Of a stretch of 64,000 bases of DNA, positions 49,308-59,978 are shown one piece after another. The notes under the pieces are model-generated. The model saw only the letters and a list, made by a program, of their open reading frames with translations. It was not told the DNA's origin and searched no databases. The stretch is from Arthrobacter agilis (lineage in GTDB: Bacteria; Actinomycetota; Actinomycetes; Actinomycetales; Micrococcaceae): positions 1,798,001 through 1,862,000 of the forward strand of contig NZ_JAUSXO010000001.1 in NCBI RefSeq assembly GCF_030816075.1, in the 5' to 3' direction. Both the position numbers and the translations under genes were made by a program. Numbering within the stretch: the first letter of the stretch is position 1; each line of letters opens with the position of its first letter.

Positions 49308-49357
49308 CGCCACGGGGCGCGGTACCGGTGCATCCGCCGGTACCGCGCCCCGTGGCG
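49308..49357. terminator. Bidirectional terminator-like hairpin between ycnI and rsmD
   Basis: Arms 49308-49328 and 49337-49357 are perfectly complementary (21 bp, starting CGCCACGGGG), with an 8-nt loop. The hairpin separates two convergent genes. No T-run is present. Confidence 0.75.
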
Positions 49358-49413
49358 TCCCTGCCCGTGCCCTGTCCCCGCTTCCGCGGCCCCTCCGGGC
49401 TCCCGACGGCGGG

Positions 49414-49986
49414 TCAGGGGACCGCGGGCTCCAGGAACCAGAGGCGCGTCTCCCCGTACTTCTTGTCCGAGAACCGCTCGAGCCAGGCGGGCCAGGCCGG
49501 TTCGGGAGACCGCGCGGAGCGCTCGACGACCACGACCGCACCCTCGGACAGCCGCGACTCCAGGGCCGCCAGGACGGCGAGCACACCGTCCTCCCGCACC
49601 GTGTAGGGCGGGTCCATGAGGACCAGGTCCCAGGTGATGTCCGGGGCGACGCGGTCGAGGTAGGTCTCGACCTTGGTGCGGTGCACGCGTACCGCCGTCC
49701 ACCCCAGCACGCGGTTCACGAGGTCCGCGTTGCGCTGGGCGACGGCGGCGGCCCTGTCGGCCGATTCCACGAGGTCCACGGATGCGGCGCCGCGGCTCGC
49801 ACTCTCGACGCCGAGCGACCCGGAGCCGGCGTAGAGATCGAGGACGTGCGCCCCGTGCACCACGTTGTAGGACTCGAGGCTGGAGAACAGGGCCTCCTTC
49901 ACGCGGTCGGTCGTGGGACGTGTGCCGTTCCCGTCGACGCTGGTGAGGGTCGAGCCGCCTGCGGCCCCGGAGATGATGCGCGTCAT
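49414..49986 (-). CDS. rsmD: 16S rRNA (guanine-N2)-methyltransferase RsmD
   Basis: The 190-residue product starts MTRIISGAAGGSTLTSVDG, typical of RsmD, with the SAM motif VLDLYAGSGSLGVESASRGA and the catalytic motif DLVLMDPPYTV. It methylates G966 of 16S rRNA. ATG 49986 is the family-like start. It normally precedes coaD; here the ctaD/ycnI module is inserted between them. Confidence 0.92.
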   Translation of the reverse strand: MTRIISGAAGGSTLTSVDGNGTRPTTDRVKEALFSSLESYNVVHGAHVLDLYAGSGSLGVESASRGAASVDLVESADRAAAVAQRNADLVNRVLGWTAVRVHRTKVETYLDRVAPDITWDLVLMDPPYTVREDGVLAVLAALESRLSEGAVVVVERSARSPEPAWPAWLERFSDKKYGETRLWFLEPAVP

Positions 49987-50030
49987 GCTGTCGACTCTAG
50001 CGTCCGACCGGGACCGCACCGACCGTCCTC

Positions 50031-51074
50031 CTAGAGCGGGTAGATGCTTGCGTCCTCGTGCCGGAAACCCACGAACAATCGCAGGCCGGGCGTGATGCCG
50101 AGGGCGACGACGTCGGCCGGAGGGACGTCCGCCGCCAGTCCGGCGACGTGCACGCGCACCAGGTCCCCGCGGTGCTCGACGTCGTCGACCTCCGCTCCGA
50201 TGCGGACCGTCCCGGGCGGGGCCGCTGGGTCCCGCGACACTGTCACGCTGCCCGGACGCACGATGAGGGCGAGCCGGCGATCGGTCGGCAGCGGGTCGGC
50301 CGAGGGCACGTCGAGCCCGTTGTCCGCCGTGAAGCCCGTGGACGAGGCGCGGCCGAGCACGAGGTTCAGGCCTGCCAGGCGGGCGCCGAACGCCGTGACG
50401 GGTCGCGTCAGGACTTCGGCGGTCGCTCCGGACTCGACGATCCTCCCGCCGTCGAGGATCAGGACGCGGTCGGCGAGCAGGAAGGCGTCGAGCGGATCGT
50501 GCGTCACGATGACGGCCGAGCGGCCGGCCAGCACATCGCGGAGCAGGGTGCGGACCGCCGGCGCGACGGCCACGTCGAGGGCGGCGAGCGGCTCGTCGAG
50601 CAGCAGCAGCGCCGGATCGGCCGCGAGTGCGCGCGCGATCGCCACGCGCTGCGCCTGCCCTCCGGACAGCTCGGCCGGTCTGCGGCGGGCGAGGTCCCCG
50701 GCCCCGACGCGGTCGAGCCACTGCAGGGCCCTGGCGCGTGCCGCAGCGCGGTGCTCCCCCCGGCTGCGTGGACCGAACGCGACGTTCTCGAGGGCCGTGA
50801 GGTGCGGGAACAGGAGCGCTTCCTGCGCCAGCAGGGCCACGCCGCGCTGCCGCGGCTCCGTGAGCACGCGGCGGCCGGGACCGACGTCGAAGAGGACGGA
50901 GCCGTCCAGCGCCGCCCGGCCGGAGGTGGGGGCGAGCAGCCCGGCGAGCAGGGTGAGCAGCGTGGACTTCCCCGCGCCGTTGGGTCCGAGGACGGCGAGG
51001 GTCTCCCCGGGGGCGAGCTCGAACGAGACGTCGAAGCCGCGCTCGGTGAGGGTCGCCGCGAAGGTCAGCCCCAT
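50031..51074 (-). CDS. modC: Molybdate ABC transporter ATP-binding protein ModC
   Basis: The 347-residue ATPase has Walker A LGPNGAGKSTLL, signature LSGGQAQRVAIARAL, Walker B LLLLDEPLAALD and switch His in VIVTHDPLDAF. A C-terminal TOBE/Mop-like domain (about 270-345) follows. ATG 51074 overlaps the modB stop (TGATG). It powers molybdate uptake with ModB and ModA encoded upstream. Confidence 0.93.
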   Translation of the reverse strand: MGLTFAATLTERGFDVSFELAPGETLAVLGPNGAGKSTLLTLLAGLLAPTSGRAALDGSVLFDVGPGRRVLTEPRQRGVALLAQEALLFPHLTALENVAFGPRSRGEHRAAARARALQWLDRVGAGDLARRRPAELSGGQAQRVAIARALAADPALLLLDEPLAALDVAVAPAVRTLLRDVLAGRSAVIVTHDPLDAFLLADRVLILDGGRIVESGATAEVLTRPVTAFGARLAGLNLVLGRASSTGFTADNGLDVPSADPLPTDRRLALIVRPGSVTVSRDPAAPPGTVRIGAEVDDVEHRGDLVRVHVAGLAADVPPADVVALGITPGLRLFVGFRHEDASIYPL

Positions 51075-51925
51075 CAGCCGGCCCGGCCCACGGCACCGGC
51101 CGGCCGGGATCCCGGAACACCGCTCCCGAGTGGCCGCACGCGGTGCGCGACGCCCACGACGGCCACGGCCACCACGACGAGGATGAGCGACAGCGCGACG
51201 GCGGCGTCCGGGTCGGTCTCCCGCTGCAGGTAGACCTCCAGCGGGAGCGTCCTGGTGGTGCCCTCGAGGCTGCCGGCGAAGGTCAGCGTGGCGCCGAACT
51301 CGCCCAGTGCGCGGGCGAAGGAGAGGACGGCGCCGGAGACGAGGGCCGGCAGGACCAGGGGCAGGGTGATCCGCCGCAGGACCGTCCAGCGTCCGGCGCC
51401 GAGGGTCGAGCCGACCGCTTCGTAGCGGGTCCCGACCGACCGCAGGGCGCCCTCGAGGCTGAGCACGAGGAACGGCAGGGCGACGAAGGCCTGCGCCATC
51501 ACCACGGCGGTCGTCGAGAACGCGATGTCGATCCCGAGGGCATCGAGGCTGCTGCCGAGCAGTCCCCGCCGCCCGAAGGTGTAGAGCAGGGCGATCCCGC
51601 CGACCACCGGCGGGAGGACCAGGGGCAGCAGGACGAGGGAGCGCACGAGCCGCTGTCCGCGGAACGCCGTCCGGGCGAGGACGAGGGCCATCGGCACGCC
51701 CAGGAGGACGCATAGCGCCGTCGCGGTGAGGGACGTGCGGAGACTGAGCAGCAGCGCCGCCTGCGCGCTGTCCGAGGTGACGAGCGGGAGGAAGTGCGGC
51801 CAGTCGACGCGCAGGCCGAGGGCGACGACGGGCAACAGCACGAACAGGCCGCCGACCACGGCGAGCACCACCACCCAGCGTGGGAGGACGCCCGGGTTCA
51901 GGGCGGAGGAGGCGTCAGGGCGCAC
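51074..51925 (-). CDS. modB: Molybdate ABC transporter permease ModB
   Basis: The 283-residue membrane protein has about six transmembrane segments and the permease EAA motif around [20 protein letters not shown], plus [15 protein letters not shown] typical of ModB. The start is GTG 51925, overlapping the modA stop by 11 nt. It forms the channel for the ModABC importer. Confidence 0.93.
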   Translation of the reverse strand: MRPDASSALNPGVLPRWVVVLAVVGGLFVLLPVVALGLRVDWPHFLPLVTSDSAQAALLLSLRTSLTATALCVLLGVPMALVLARTAFRGQRLVRSLVLLPLVLPPVVGGIALLYTFGRRGLLGSSLDALGIDIAFSTTAVVMAQAFVALPFLVLSLEGALRSVGTRYEAVGSTLGAGRWTVLRRITLPLVLPALVSGAVLSFARALGEFGATLTFAGSLEGTTRTLPLEVYLQRETDPDAAVALSLILVVVAVAVVGVAHRVRPLGSGVPGSRPAGAVGRAG

Positions 51926-52706
51926 CGAAACCTGCTGTCCGGAGCACCGCCTGCCCGTCCGCGCCGGCCACGAACTCCACGAAGGCCCGGGACGTCGCCC
52001 CCTCCGGGCGGTCGGCGAGCACGGCGACGGGGTAGGTGTTGACGGCGTCGGCCGCCTCGGGCACGGGAATGCCGCGGACGGCGTCTCCTGCCGCCCGCAC
52101 GTCCGTCACGTAGACCAGCCCCGCGTCGGCTTCGCCGGAGGTGACCTTGCCCAGGACGTCCGCGACGGAGGATTCCTCGCTGGCCGGCGTCAGGTCCACC
52201 CCGGCGGACTGCTCGATCATCGCCGCCGCTGCTCCGCACGGGACCTGCACCGCGCAGATCACCGTCTTCACCCCGGGCCTCGCCGCATCCGCGAGGGAGG
52301 AGATCCCGGCGGGGTTGTCGGGCGGGACCACGAGCTGGAGGGTGTTGGTGGCGACGTCCACCGGCTCTCCGGCCAGCAGGCCCGCCTCCACCAGCTCGGC
52401 CATGGTCTCCGCGTCCGCGCTGGCGAAGACATCCGCGGGAGCGCCCTCGGTGATCTGCGTGACGAGGTCCGAGGAGCCGGCGAAGTTCAGGGAGACCTCC
52501 GACCCTGGGTGGGCCTGCTCGAACGCCGCGGCCAGCTCGGTGAAGGACTCCTTGAGGGAGGCGGCGGCGAAGACGGTGATGCTGCCGTCGGCCGCGTCGC
52601 CGGTCGTGCCGCCGTCTCCCGCGTCCCGTGTGCCGGTTCCGCAGCCGGTGGCCAGGAGCGCGACAGCGGCGGCGACCACGAGGGAGGGCTTCAGGTCGGG
52701 CGCCAT
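51915..52706 (-). CDS. modA: Molybdate-binding lipoprotein ModA
   Basis: The 263-residue lipoprotein has a signal with lipobox LLATGC (Cys22) and the ModA start [20 protein letters not shown]. It also shows [20 protein letters not shown] and [14 protein letters not shown]. It captures molybdate outside the membrane for ModB/ModC. ATG 52706 lies 2 nt after the stop of the Mop regulator gene. Confidence 0.93.
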   Translation of the reverse strand: MAPDLKPSLVVAAAVALLATGCGTGTRDAGDGGTTGDAADGSITVFAAASLKESFTELAAAFEQAHPGSEVSLNFAGSSDLVTQITEGAPADVFASADAETMAELVEAGLLAGEPVDVATNTLQLVVPPDNPAGISSLADAARPGVKTVICAVQVPCGAAAAMIEQSAGVDLTPASEESSVADVLGKVTSGEADAGLVYVTDVRAAGDAVRGIPVPEAADAVNTYPVAVLADRPEGATSRAFVEFVAGADGQAVLRTAGFGAP

Positions 52707-52708
52707 GC

Positions 52709-53113
52709 TCAGGCCTTCCCGGCAGGGGTCTCGATGATGACGGTGGTGGCCTTGACGACGGCGATCGCGACGGACCCCTCCTCCAGGCCGAGGTCGCGGA
52801 CGGCCTCGCTGCTCATGAGGGACACGACGCGGTGCGGGCCGCACTGCAGCTCCACCTGCGCCATGACGGTGTCGACGATGATGCCGGTGACGATGCCCAC
52901 GAAGCGGTTGCGGGCGGACCGGCCGATGTCCGACGGGTCACCCGGCAGGACGGCGTTGCGCTGAGCGAGCCGGGCGAGCTCGAGAGCCTCGACGACGGCG
53001 CGGCCCGAGGCGTCCCTGCTGCTCCCGAGGATGCCCGCATCGATCCAGCGGCGCACGGTGTCGTCGCTGACCCCGAGGAAGCGCGCCGCATCGCCGATCC
53101 GTATCTGCGTCAT
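52709..53113 (-). CDS. Helix-turn-helix and Mop (TOBE) domain protein, probable molybdate-responsive regulator
   Basis: The 134-residue product has a MerR/excisionase-like HTH at the N-terminus (IGDAARFLGVSDDTVRRWID) and a Mop/TOBE domain (RNRFVGIVTGIIVDTVMAQV, VRDLGLEEGSVAIAVVKATT) that binds molybdate in ModE and Mop proteins. It is the first gene of the mod operon. This points to a small ModE-like sensor that may control modABC, or to a molybdate storage protein. Confidence 0.85.
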   Translation of the reverse strand: MTQIRIGDAARFLGVSDDTVRRWIDAGILGSSRDASGRAVVEALELARLAQRNAVLPGDPSDIGRSARNRFVGIVTGIIVDTVMAQVELQCGPHRVVSLMSSEAVRDLGLEEGSVAIAVVKATTVIIETPAGKA

Positions 53114-53152
53114 GAAGAGGATGCTATCTCCTCGGACGCGGAACCGGGAGGG

Positions 53153-55381
53153 TCAGCCCTTTTCGAGGAAGGCTTCCTTCTCCGGGTTCAGGTACAGCTC
53201 GATGGCGAGCGCGAGCCCGGGATAGTCGTGCAGATCGGGATCCGCCGGCACGATGTCCTGGGCATCGGCCCGGGCCTTCTCGATGACCTTGCCGTGCTGG
53301 GTGATCTTCAGGAAGCGCAGTGCCGAGCGGCCGCCCGACTGCGAGGCGCCGAGGATGTTCCCCTCGCGTCGGAGCTCGAGGTCCTTCTGGGAGAGCTCGA
53401 AGCCGTCGGTGGTGGAGGCGACGGCGGACAGGCGCTCGCGGCTCGGATGCTCGGGCTCGAGCTTCGTCACGAGGAGGCAGGTGCCCGCGTGCCCGCCGCG
53501 ACCGATGCGGCCGCGCAGCTGGTGGAGCTGCGAGATGCCGAAGCGGTCGGCGTCCATGATGACCATGAGCGTGGCGTTGGGGACGTCGACGCCCACCTCG
53601 ATGACGGTCGTGGCGATGAGGAGCTGCACGGTGCCGTCCGCGAAGCGCGCCATGACGTCCGCCTTGTCCTGGGGGTCCATCCGGCCGTGCAGCATGCCAC
53701 TGGTGACGCCGTCGAGCTGCGGGACCGTCCCGAGGGACTCGAACAGCCCGACCACGCTGGTCAGCTCCTGCTGACCGCCGGCCTTCCGGTCCGCCACGGG
53801 TTCCCCGTAGAGCACCTCCGGTGCGTCCTCGTCGGCCCTGCCGTCGTCGCCGATCTTGGGGCACACCACGTACACCTGCCGGCCCGCGTCGATCTCCTCG
53901 CGTGCCCGGGACCAGATGCGGTTGATCCAGGCGGGGTGCTCGCTGAGGCCCACCTCGTGCGTGGCGATCGGCGAACGTCCGGCGGGCAGTTCCGACAGCG
54001 TGGAGGTCTCGAGGTCGCCGAACACCGTCATGGCGACCGTCCGCGGGATCGGGGTGGCCGTCATGACGAGCACGTGCGGGGAGGTACGGGCCTTGGTGCG
54101 CAGCGAGTCGCGCTGCTCCACGCCGAAGCGGTGCTGTTCGTCGACGACGATCAGCCCGAGGTCGAAGAACTCCACGTTGTCGGACAGCAGGGCGTGGGTG
54201 CCGATGACGATCCCGGCGTCACCGGAGGCCGCCTCGAGCAGCGACTTCTTCCGCTGCGCCGTGGACATGGAGCCGGTGAGCAGCACCACGCGGGTGCCGT
54301 CCAGCGCACCGCCGAGCATGCCGGCCTCGGCCAGCGGGCCGAGCGTCCGGGTGATGGACTGCAGGTGCTGCGCGGCGAGCACCTCGGTGGGCGCGAGCAG
54401 TGCGGCCTGGCCTCCGGCGTCGATGACCTGCAGCATGGCGCGCAGCGCCACGAGGGTCTTCCCGGACCCGACCTCCCCCTGGAGCAGGCGGTTCATGGGG
54501 TGGTCCCGTGCGAGATCCTCCGCGAGGGTCCGCCCCACGTCGAGCTGTCCCTGCGTCAGTGTGAAGGGCAGCCGCGCGTCGAACTGGTCGAGGAGCCCGC
54601 CCGCGCGCGGTGCGCGCGCCGTCGCCTCCTCCCGCGCGGCGAGTGCGCGCCGGCGCGCGAGGGCCGCCTGCAGCACGAACGCCTCCTGGTACCGCAGGCG
54701 GTGCTGCGCGCGGTAGGCGTCCTCGACCTGCTGCGGGCGGTGGACGAGTTCGTAGGCGGTGCCCAGGCTCATGAGCTTGTCCCGCCGGGCGATGGATGCC
54801 GGGACCGGGTCGTCGAGGTCGGAGAGCTGCAGGGTGTCGAGGACCGTCGCGACGGCTTTGGCGATCTTGTCGCTGTCCAGCTTCTCGACCGCAGGATAGA
54901 CCGGGATGGGCCGGTTGACGTCGTCGGGGTCGTCCCCCTCGTCGAGCAGGGCGTAGCGCGGGTTGGTGAGGGACAGCCTGCCACGGTAGACGGTCACCTT
55001 CCCGGAGAACATCGCGCGTACGCCGGGTTTCAGGTCGCGTGCTGCGGCGAAGCCGTTGAAGTAGGTCAGGTTCATCCCGCCGAGCCCTCCGTCGGCGTCG
55101 TCGGTGATGGTGACCTCGAGCAGCATCCCCTTGCGCGTCTGCATCCTGCGGGAGTTGGCCGACTGCACCCGGGCGATCAGCGTCACTTCCTCGTCCACCG
55201 GGACCTCCGCGATGGGCGTCAGTTCCCCCCGCTTCAGATAGGTGCGCGGGAAGTGGTTGAGGAGCTCGCCGACCGTGGTGATGCCGAAGTACTTCGCCAG
55301 GTGCTTCGCCACCGGCCCGAGGCGCTTCTCGAGCGGGGCGTCGAGCTCCGAGGCGGTGGCCCGCGCCGTCTCAGGACTCAC
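53153..55381 (-). CDS. recG: ATP-dependent DNA helicase RecG
   Basis: The 742-residue enzyme has an N-terminal wedge (OB) domain (residues about 55-150) and helicase motifs: Walker A LLQGEVGSGKT (299-309), motif II VVDEQHRFG, motif III TATPIPRT and motif VI QLRGRIGRGG. It remodels stalled forks and Holliday junctions. The start is GTG 55381, overlapping the DAK2 gene stop (GTGA). Confidence 0.95.
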   Translation of the reverse strand: MSPETARATASELDAPLEKRLGPVAKHLAKYFGITTVGELLNHFPRTYLKRGELTPIAEVPVDEEVTLIARVQSANSRRMQTRKGMLLEVTITDDADGGLGGMNLTYFNGFAAARDLKPGVRAMFSGKVTVYRGRLSLTNPRYALLDEGDDPDDVNRPIPVYPAVEKLDSDKIAKAVATVLDTLQLSDLDDPVPASIARRDKLMSLGTAYELVHRPQQVEDAYRAQHRLRYQEAFVLQAALARRRALAAREEATARAPRAGGLLDQFDARLPFTLTQGQLDVGRTLAEDLARDHPMNRLLQGEVGSGKTLVALRAMLQVIDAGGQAALLAPTEVLAAQHLQSITRTLGPLAEAGMLGGALDGTRVVLLTGSMSTAQRKKSLLEAASGDAGIVIGTHALLSDNVEFFDLGLIVVDEQHRFGVEQRDSLRTKARTSPHVLVMTATPIPRTVAMTVFGDLETSTLSELPAGRSPIATHEVGLSEHPAWINRIWSRAREEIDAGRQVYVVCPKIGDDGRADEDAPEVLYGEPVADRKAGGQQELTSVVGLFESLGTVPQLDGVTSGMLHGRMDPQDKADVMARFADGTVQLLIATTVIEVGVDVPNATLMVIMDADRFGISQLHQLRGRIGRGGHAGTCLLVTKLEPEHPSRERLSAVASTTDGFELSQKDLELRREGNILGASQSGGRSALRFLKITQHGKVIEKARADAQDIVPADPDLHDYPGLALAIELYLNPEKEAFLEKG

Positions 55382-56349
55382 CGGCTCGCGTCTCCTACCG
55401 GCGGGGCGGCGAGCTGGGTCACCGTCACGTTGACGGGTGTTCCTGCCTCGTGGATGAGGGCGAGGGCGGGCGCCGGGTCCGGGACGTGCACGTGGACGCG
55501 CCAGCGGTAGCCGTCCTCGACCTCCGTGACGGCGCTCATGATGACGGAATCACCGATCTCGTCGAGGTGGAGGCGCAGGGTGGCGGCGTCGAGCGGGCTG
55601 AGGTTGATGGTGCACATGACCTCCACCCCTTCGGCGTCACCGCCGGCGTGGATGTGCGGCGCCTGGATGTCGTAGCCGTGGAGGCCGTCGAGCAGCTCGT
55701 CCTGCAGTTCCTCGCCCAGCGCGGCGGCCCGGAGTGCATCGAGGATCAGGAGGAAGCCCACGCCGCCGGCGTCGACCACCTTCGCGTCCGTGAGCGGGCC
55801 GAGCTGGCTCTCGGTGCGGACCACGGCCTGCAGGGACTGCTGGACGGATGCCCTGAGCGTGAGGGCCAGCGCCGAGTTGCTGTCGTCCCCCGCATGACCG
55901 GCCGCCGCCTCGGCCGCGCCGCGGGCGCTGGCCTCCAGGACGGAGAGCATGGTGCCGGGCACGGGGTCGCTGAGGGCGGACCAGCTGCGGATCTGCGCCC
56001 GGTGCAGCGCCGATGCCAGGAGCGTGCACGTGAGCCGCGTGACTCCGTGCAGCGGCTCGGCGAAGGCCGCCAGGAAGACGGCGAAGAGCGTCCCCGAGTT
56101 GCCGCGCGCATCCTCCATGGCGGCGCGGCCCGCAACGCTGAGCAGCTCCCCGAGGTCCGACGTCCCGGTGTCGTGCGCCGCCTGCGCCGCGGCGCGGACA
56201 GTCTGATAGAGGTTCGTGCCGGTGTCCCCGTCGGCGACGGGGAAGATGTTGATGGCGTTGAGGCGGTCGCTGTGGTTGCCGAGGGATTCTTCGGCCCTGC
56301 TCAGCCAACGCTTCATCGCAACAGCGTTGGCGGTGATCTTAGTCTGCAA
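55378..56349 (-). CDS. DAK2/DhaL domain protein (FakA-like)
   Basis: The 323-residue product has the DhaL ATP-binding signature INIFPVADGDTGTNLYQTV, then EDARGNSGTLFAVFL and DAKVVDAGGVGFLLILDAL. A C-terminal region is shared with fatty acid kinase FakA. It is shorter than firmicute FakA (about 550 residues). The start is probably TTG 56349, which overlaps the thiL stop by 11 nt, because homology begins before the internal ATG 56316. It lies between thiL and recG, as in many actinobacteria. Confidence 0.85.
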   Translation of the reverse strand: MQTKITANAVAMKRWLSRAEESLGNHSDRLNAINIFPVADGDTGTNLYQTVRAAAQAAHDTGTSDLGELLSVAGRAAMEDARGNSGTLFAVFLAAFAEPLHGVTRLTCTLLASALHRAQIRSWSALSDPVPGTMLSVLEASARGAAEAAAGHAGDDSNSALALTLRASVQQSLQAVVRTESQLGPLTDAKVVDAGGVGFLLILDALRAAALGEELQDELLDGLHGYDIQAPHIHAGGDAEGVEVMCTINLSPLDAATLRLHLDEIGDSVIMSAVTEVEDGYRWRVHVHVPDPAPALALIHEAGTPVNVTVTQLAAPPVGDASR

Positions 56350-57361
56350 AGTGATCCCATCCCCTGAGGACTGTCGCCCGTGACGCCAGTGTCACCAGCG
56401 GCGCGCCCGGCTCCACCGAGCCTACCGCAGTGAACCCGGGCGGGAGCAGGGCGTCGCGGGGGAAGCTCGCCAGCAGGCCGTGGTCCTCGCCGCCGCCGAG
56501 CACCCAGTCCAGCGGGGCGGCACCGAGCCGTGCGGCGGCGTCCTCCAGCGGTACGACATACGGCTGGAGCGCGACGGGGTCCAGGTCGAGGCGCACGTTG
56601 CTCGCCGCCGCGATCCGGCCGGCGTCGCGCAGCAGGCCGTCGGAGATGTCGAGCATGGCACTCGCCCCCGCGACGGCGGCGGCGGGGCCGGCGGCCAGCG
56701 GCGGTCGCGGGCGCAGCTGCGCCGCCACCAGCTCTGCCGCGGAGGGCCCGAACTCCTCGAGCGGGCGGCCGTCCTCGAGGAGGGCGAGGCCTGCGGCGGC
56801 CCGTCCGAGCGTTCCCGCGACGGCCAGGATGTGCCCCGGTGCCGCGCCGGAGCGCAGGACGGGCGCCCGTCCCGCCAGGGTCCCGGTGACCGCGGCGGTG
56901 ACGACGAGCTGCGCTCCGCCCCCGAGGTCGCCGCCCACGACCGAGCAACCGGTGGCACCCAGCCCGTCGATGGCGGCTGCCAGCCCGCGCGCGCAGTCCT
57001 CCACCCAGGCGACACTCGTGTGCGGAGGGAGCGTCAGGCTCACGACCAGCGACGTCGCGGTGCCACCCATCGCGTTGATGTCGCTGAGGTTCTGGGCGGC
57101 GGACTTCCAGCCGACGTCGTAGCCGGTGGTCAGGAAGCCGTTGGGACGGAGCAGCCGGAAGTCGTGGTCCTCGACGAGGGTGTCCAGGGAGATCACGACG
57201 GACGCGCCCGCGGCGGCGAGCACGGCGGCATCGTCGCCCGGGCCGACGAGCACGCCCCGTGCGGCGCCGAGCAGGGGGAAGATCCTCGCGAGGAGCTCCC
57301 CCTCCGTCAGGCCGTCGACGGTCGGTCCGGCCGGCGCCGGGCGTTCAGCGAATCTGCTCAT
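56339..57361 (-). CDS. thiL: Thiamine-monophosphate kinase
   Basis: The 340-residue product phosphorylates thiamine monophosphate to the diphosphate cofactor. It shows VGPGDDAAVLAAAG, the SLDTLVEDHDF metal site, WKSAAQNLSDINAMGG, VGGDLGGG, AMLDISDGLLRDAGRIA and LGGGEDHGLLASF. It follows rmlCD/rfbB on the same strand after a 45-bp gap. Confidence 0.94.
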   Translation of the reverse strand: MSRFAERPAPAGPTVDGLTEGELLARIFPLLGAARGVLVGPGDDAAVLAAAGASVVISLDTLVEDHDFRLLRPNGFLTTGYDVGWKSAAQNLSDINAMGGTATSLVVSLTLPPHTSVAWVEDCARGLAAAIDGLGATGCSVVGGDLGGGAQLVVTAAVTGTLAGRAPVLRSGAAPGHILAVAGTLGRAAAGLALLEDGRPLEEFGPSAAELVAAQLRPRPPLAAGPAAAVAGASAMLDISDGLLRDAGRIAAASNVRLDLDPVALQPYVVPLEDAAARLGAAPLDWVLGGGEDHGLLASFPRDALLPPGFTAVGSVEPGAPLVTLASRATVLRGWDHFAD

Positions 57362-57406
57362 GGGCCTACCGTAGGGTGCGGGACCGACAAACCGTCACGG
57401 CCCGGC

Positions 57407-58825
57407 TCACGCCGTCAGTGCGGCGACGTACTCGGCGAGGCGTTCCGCCGCGGGCACCGGCACGAAGCCGGTGGCCTTCAGCTTCGCCAGGTCGAGCGCA
57501 CTCTGCAGCGGGCGCGGCGCGGCGTCCTTGCCGGCGAAGTACTCGGCGGTGCTGACGCCGGTGACGTCGGCGCGGTCCCTGCCGCACAGCGCGTACACGT
57601 CCGCGGCGATCTCCGCCCAGCTCTGCGGTGCGCCGTCGTTGCTCACGTTGTACGTGCCGTAGGCGGCTCCGCTGCCGAGCAGGTGCAGGATCGCGCCGGC
57701 GATGTCCTCGGTGAAGGTGAGGCGGCCCACCTGGTCGTCCACGACGCTCGGGGAGATCCCGCGGCCTGCGAGGTTCGCCATCGTCCGGACGAAGTTGTTC
57801 CCCTCCCCGATCACCCAGCTGGTGCGCAGGATGTAGTGGCGCGGCACGGTGGCCACGATCGCGTCGCCAGCGGCCTTCGTCTGCCCGTACACGCCGAGCG
57901 GCGTGAACGGCTCGTCCTCGCCGTGCACGGGGCGCGATCCGTCGAAGACGTAGTCGCTGGAGATGTGCACGAGGGCCAGGCGGTGCGCGCTCGCCACCCG
58001 GGCGAGGGCCGCCACGCCGGCGACGTTGACGGCCCATGCGGCCGCGCGCCCGTCGGGTGTCTCCGCCGCGTCGACCGCCGTGTACGCGGCGGCGTTGATG
58101 ATGGTGCCGTACGCCGACCACGGACGCGCGCCGTCGAGATCCCCGTCGAGGAGGTCGAGATCGGCACGGGAGGCGAATTCCACGGACGGGGAACCGGCGA
58201 GGGCGCCGCGGAGGGCCTTGCCGAGCTGGCCGTCGGCCCCCACCACGAGGGTCCGGCGTGGCGCCAGCGGCGTCACGTCCGCGAGGCGCGGGTGGTTCCG
58301 GTCCTTCTCGGAGAGCTCCGCATCGGCCAGCGGGATGGGCCAGGCGATGGCGGCCGTCTCGTCGGCGAGGTTGAGGAACACGTACTGGTCCTGCGCGTCG
58401 GCCGACCAGTGGTCGTTCACGAGGTAGGTGTAGGCGGTGCCGTCCTCGAGGGTCTGGAAGGCGTTGCCGACGCCCCGCGGGATGAAGATCGCGGTCGACG
58501 GGTCCAGTTCGGCCGTGAAGACGGCGCCGAAGGACGGTCCCTCCCGGAGGTCCACCCAGGCGCCGAAGACGCGTCCCGTGGCCACGGAGATGAACTTGTC
58601 CCAGGGTTCGGCGTGGATGCCGCGCGTGGTGCCGGCGGTCTCGTTGAAGGAGATGTTGTTCTGCACGGGACCGAAGTCGTCCAGCCCGGCCGCGGTCATC
58701 TTCGCGCGCTGCCAGTTCTCCTTGAACCAGCCCCGGTTGTCACCGTGGACGGGGAGGTCGAACAGGACGACGCCGGGAATGGGCGTCTCGCGGGCGGCGA
58801 GGGGCTTCGAGAAGGTGGGGCCCAT
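57407..58825 (-). CDS. rmlCD: Bifunctional dTDP-4-dehydrorhamnose 3,5-epimerase / reductase (RmlC-RmlD fusion)
   Basis: Residues about 1-185 form an RmlC-type cupin epimerase (DLPVHGDNRGWFKENWQRAK, TRGIHAEPWDKF with the catalytic His, FIPRGVGNAFQ). Residues 190-472 form RmlD (TLVVGADGQLGKALRGAL, NAAAYTAVDAAE, HISSDYVFDG, YGQTKAAGD with YxxxK). Together they turn dTDP-4-keto-6-deoxyglucose into dTDP-L-rhamnose, using the product of rfbB encoded 5 bp upstream. rmlA is not in the window. Confidence 0.93.
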   Translation of the reverse strand: MGPTFSKPLAARETPIPGVVLFDLPVHGDNRGWFKENWQRAKMTAAGLDDFGPVQNNISFNETAGTTRGIHAEPWDKFISVATGRVFGAWVDLREGPSFGAVFTAELDPSTAIFIPRGVGNAFQTLEDGTAYTYLVNDHWSADAQDQYVFLNLADETAAIAWPIPLADAELSEKDRNHPRLADVTPLAPRRTLVVGADGQLGKALRGALAGSPSVEFASRADLDLLDGDLDGARPWSAYGTIINAAAYTAVDAAETPDGRAAAWAVNVAGVAALARVASAHRLALVHISSDYVFDGSRPVHGEDEPFTPLGVYGQTKAAGDAIVATVPRHYILRTSWVIGEGNNFVRTMANLAGRGISPSVVDDQVGRLTFTEDIAGAILHLLGSGAAYGTYNVSNDGAPQSWAEIAADVYALCGRDRADVTGVSTAEYFAGKDAAPRPLQSALDLAKLKATGFVPVPAAERLAEYVAALTA

Positions 58826-58829
58826 GCGC

Positions 58830-59978
<1,149 letters not shown>

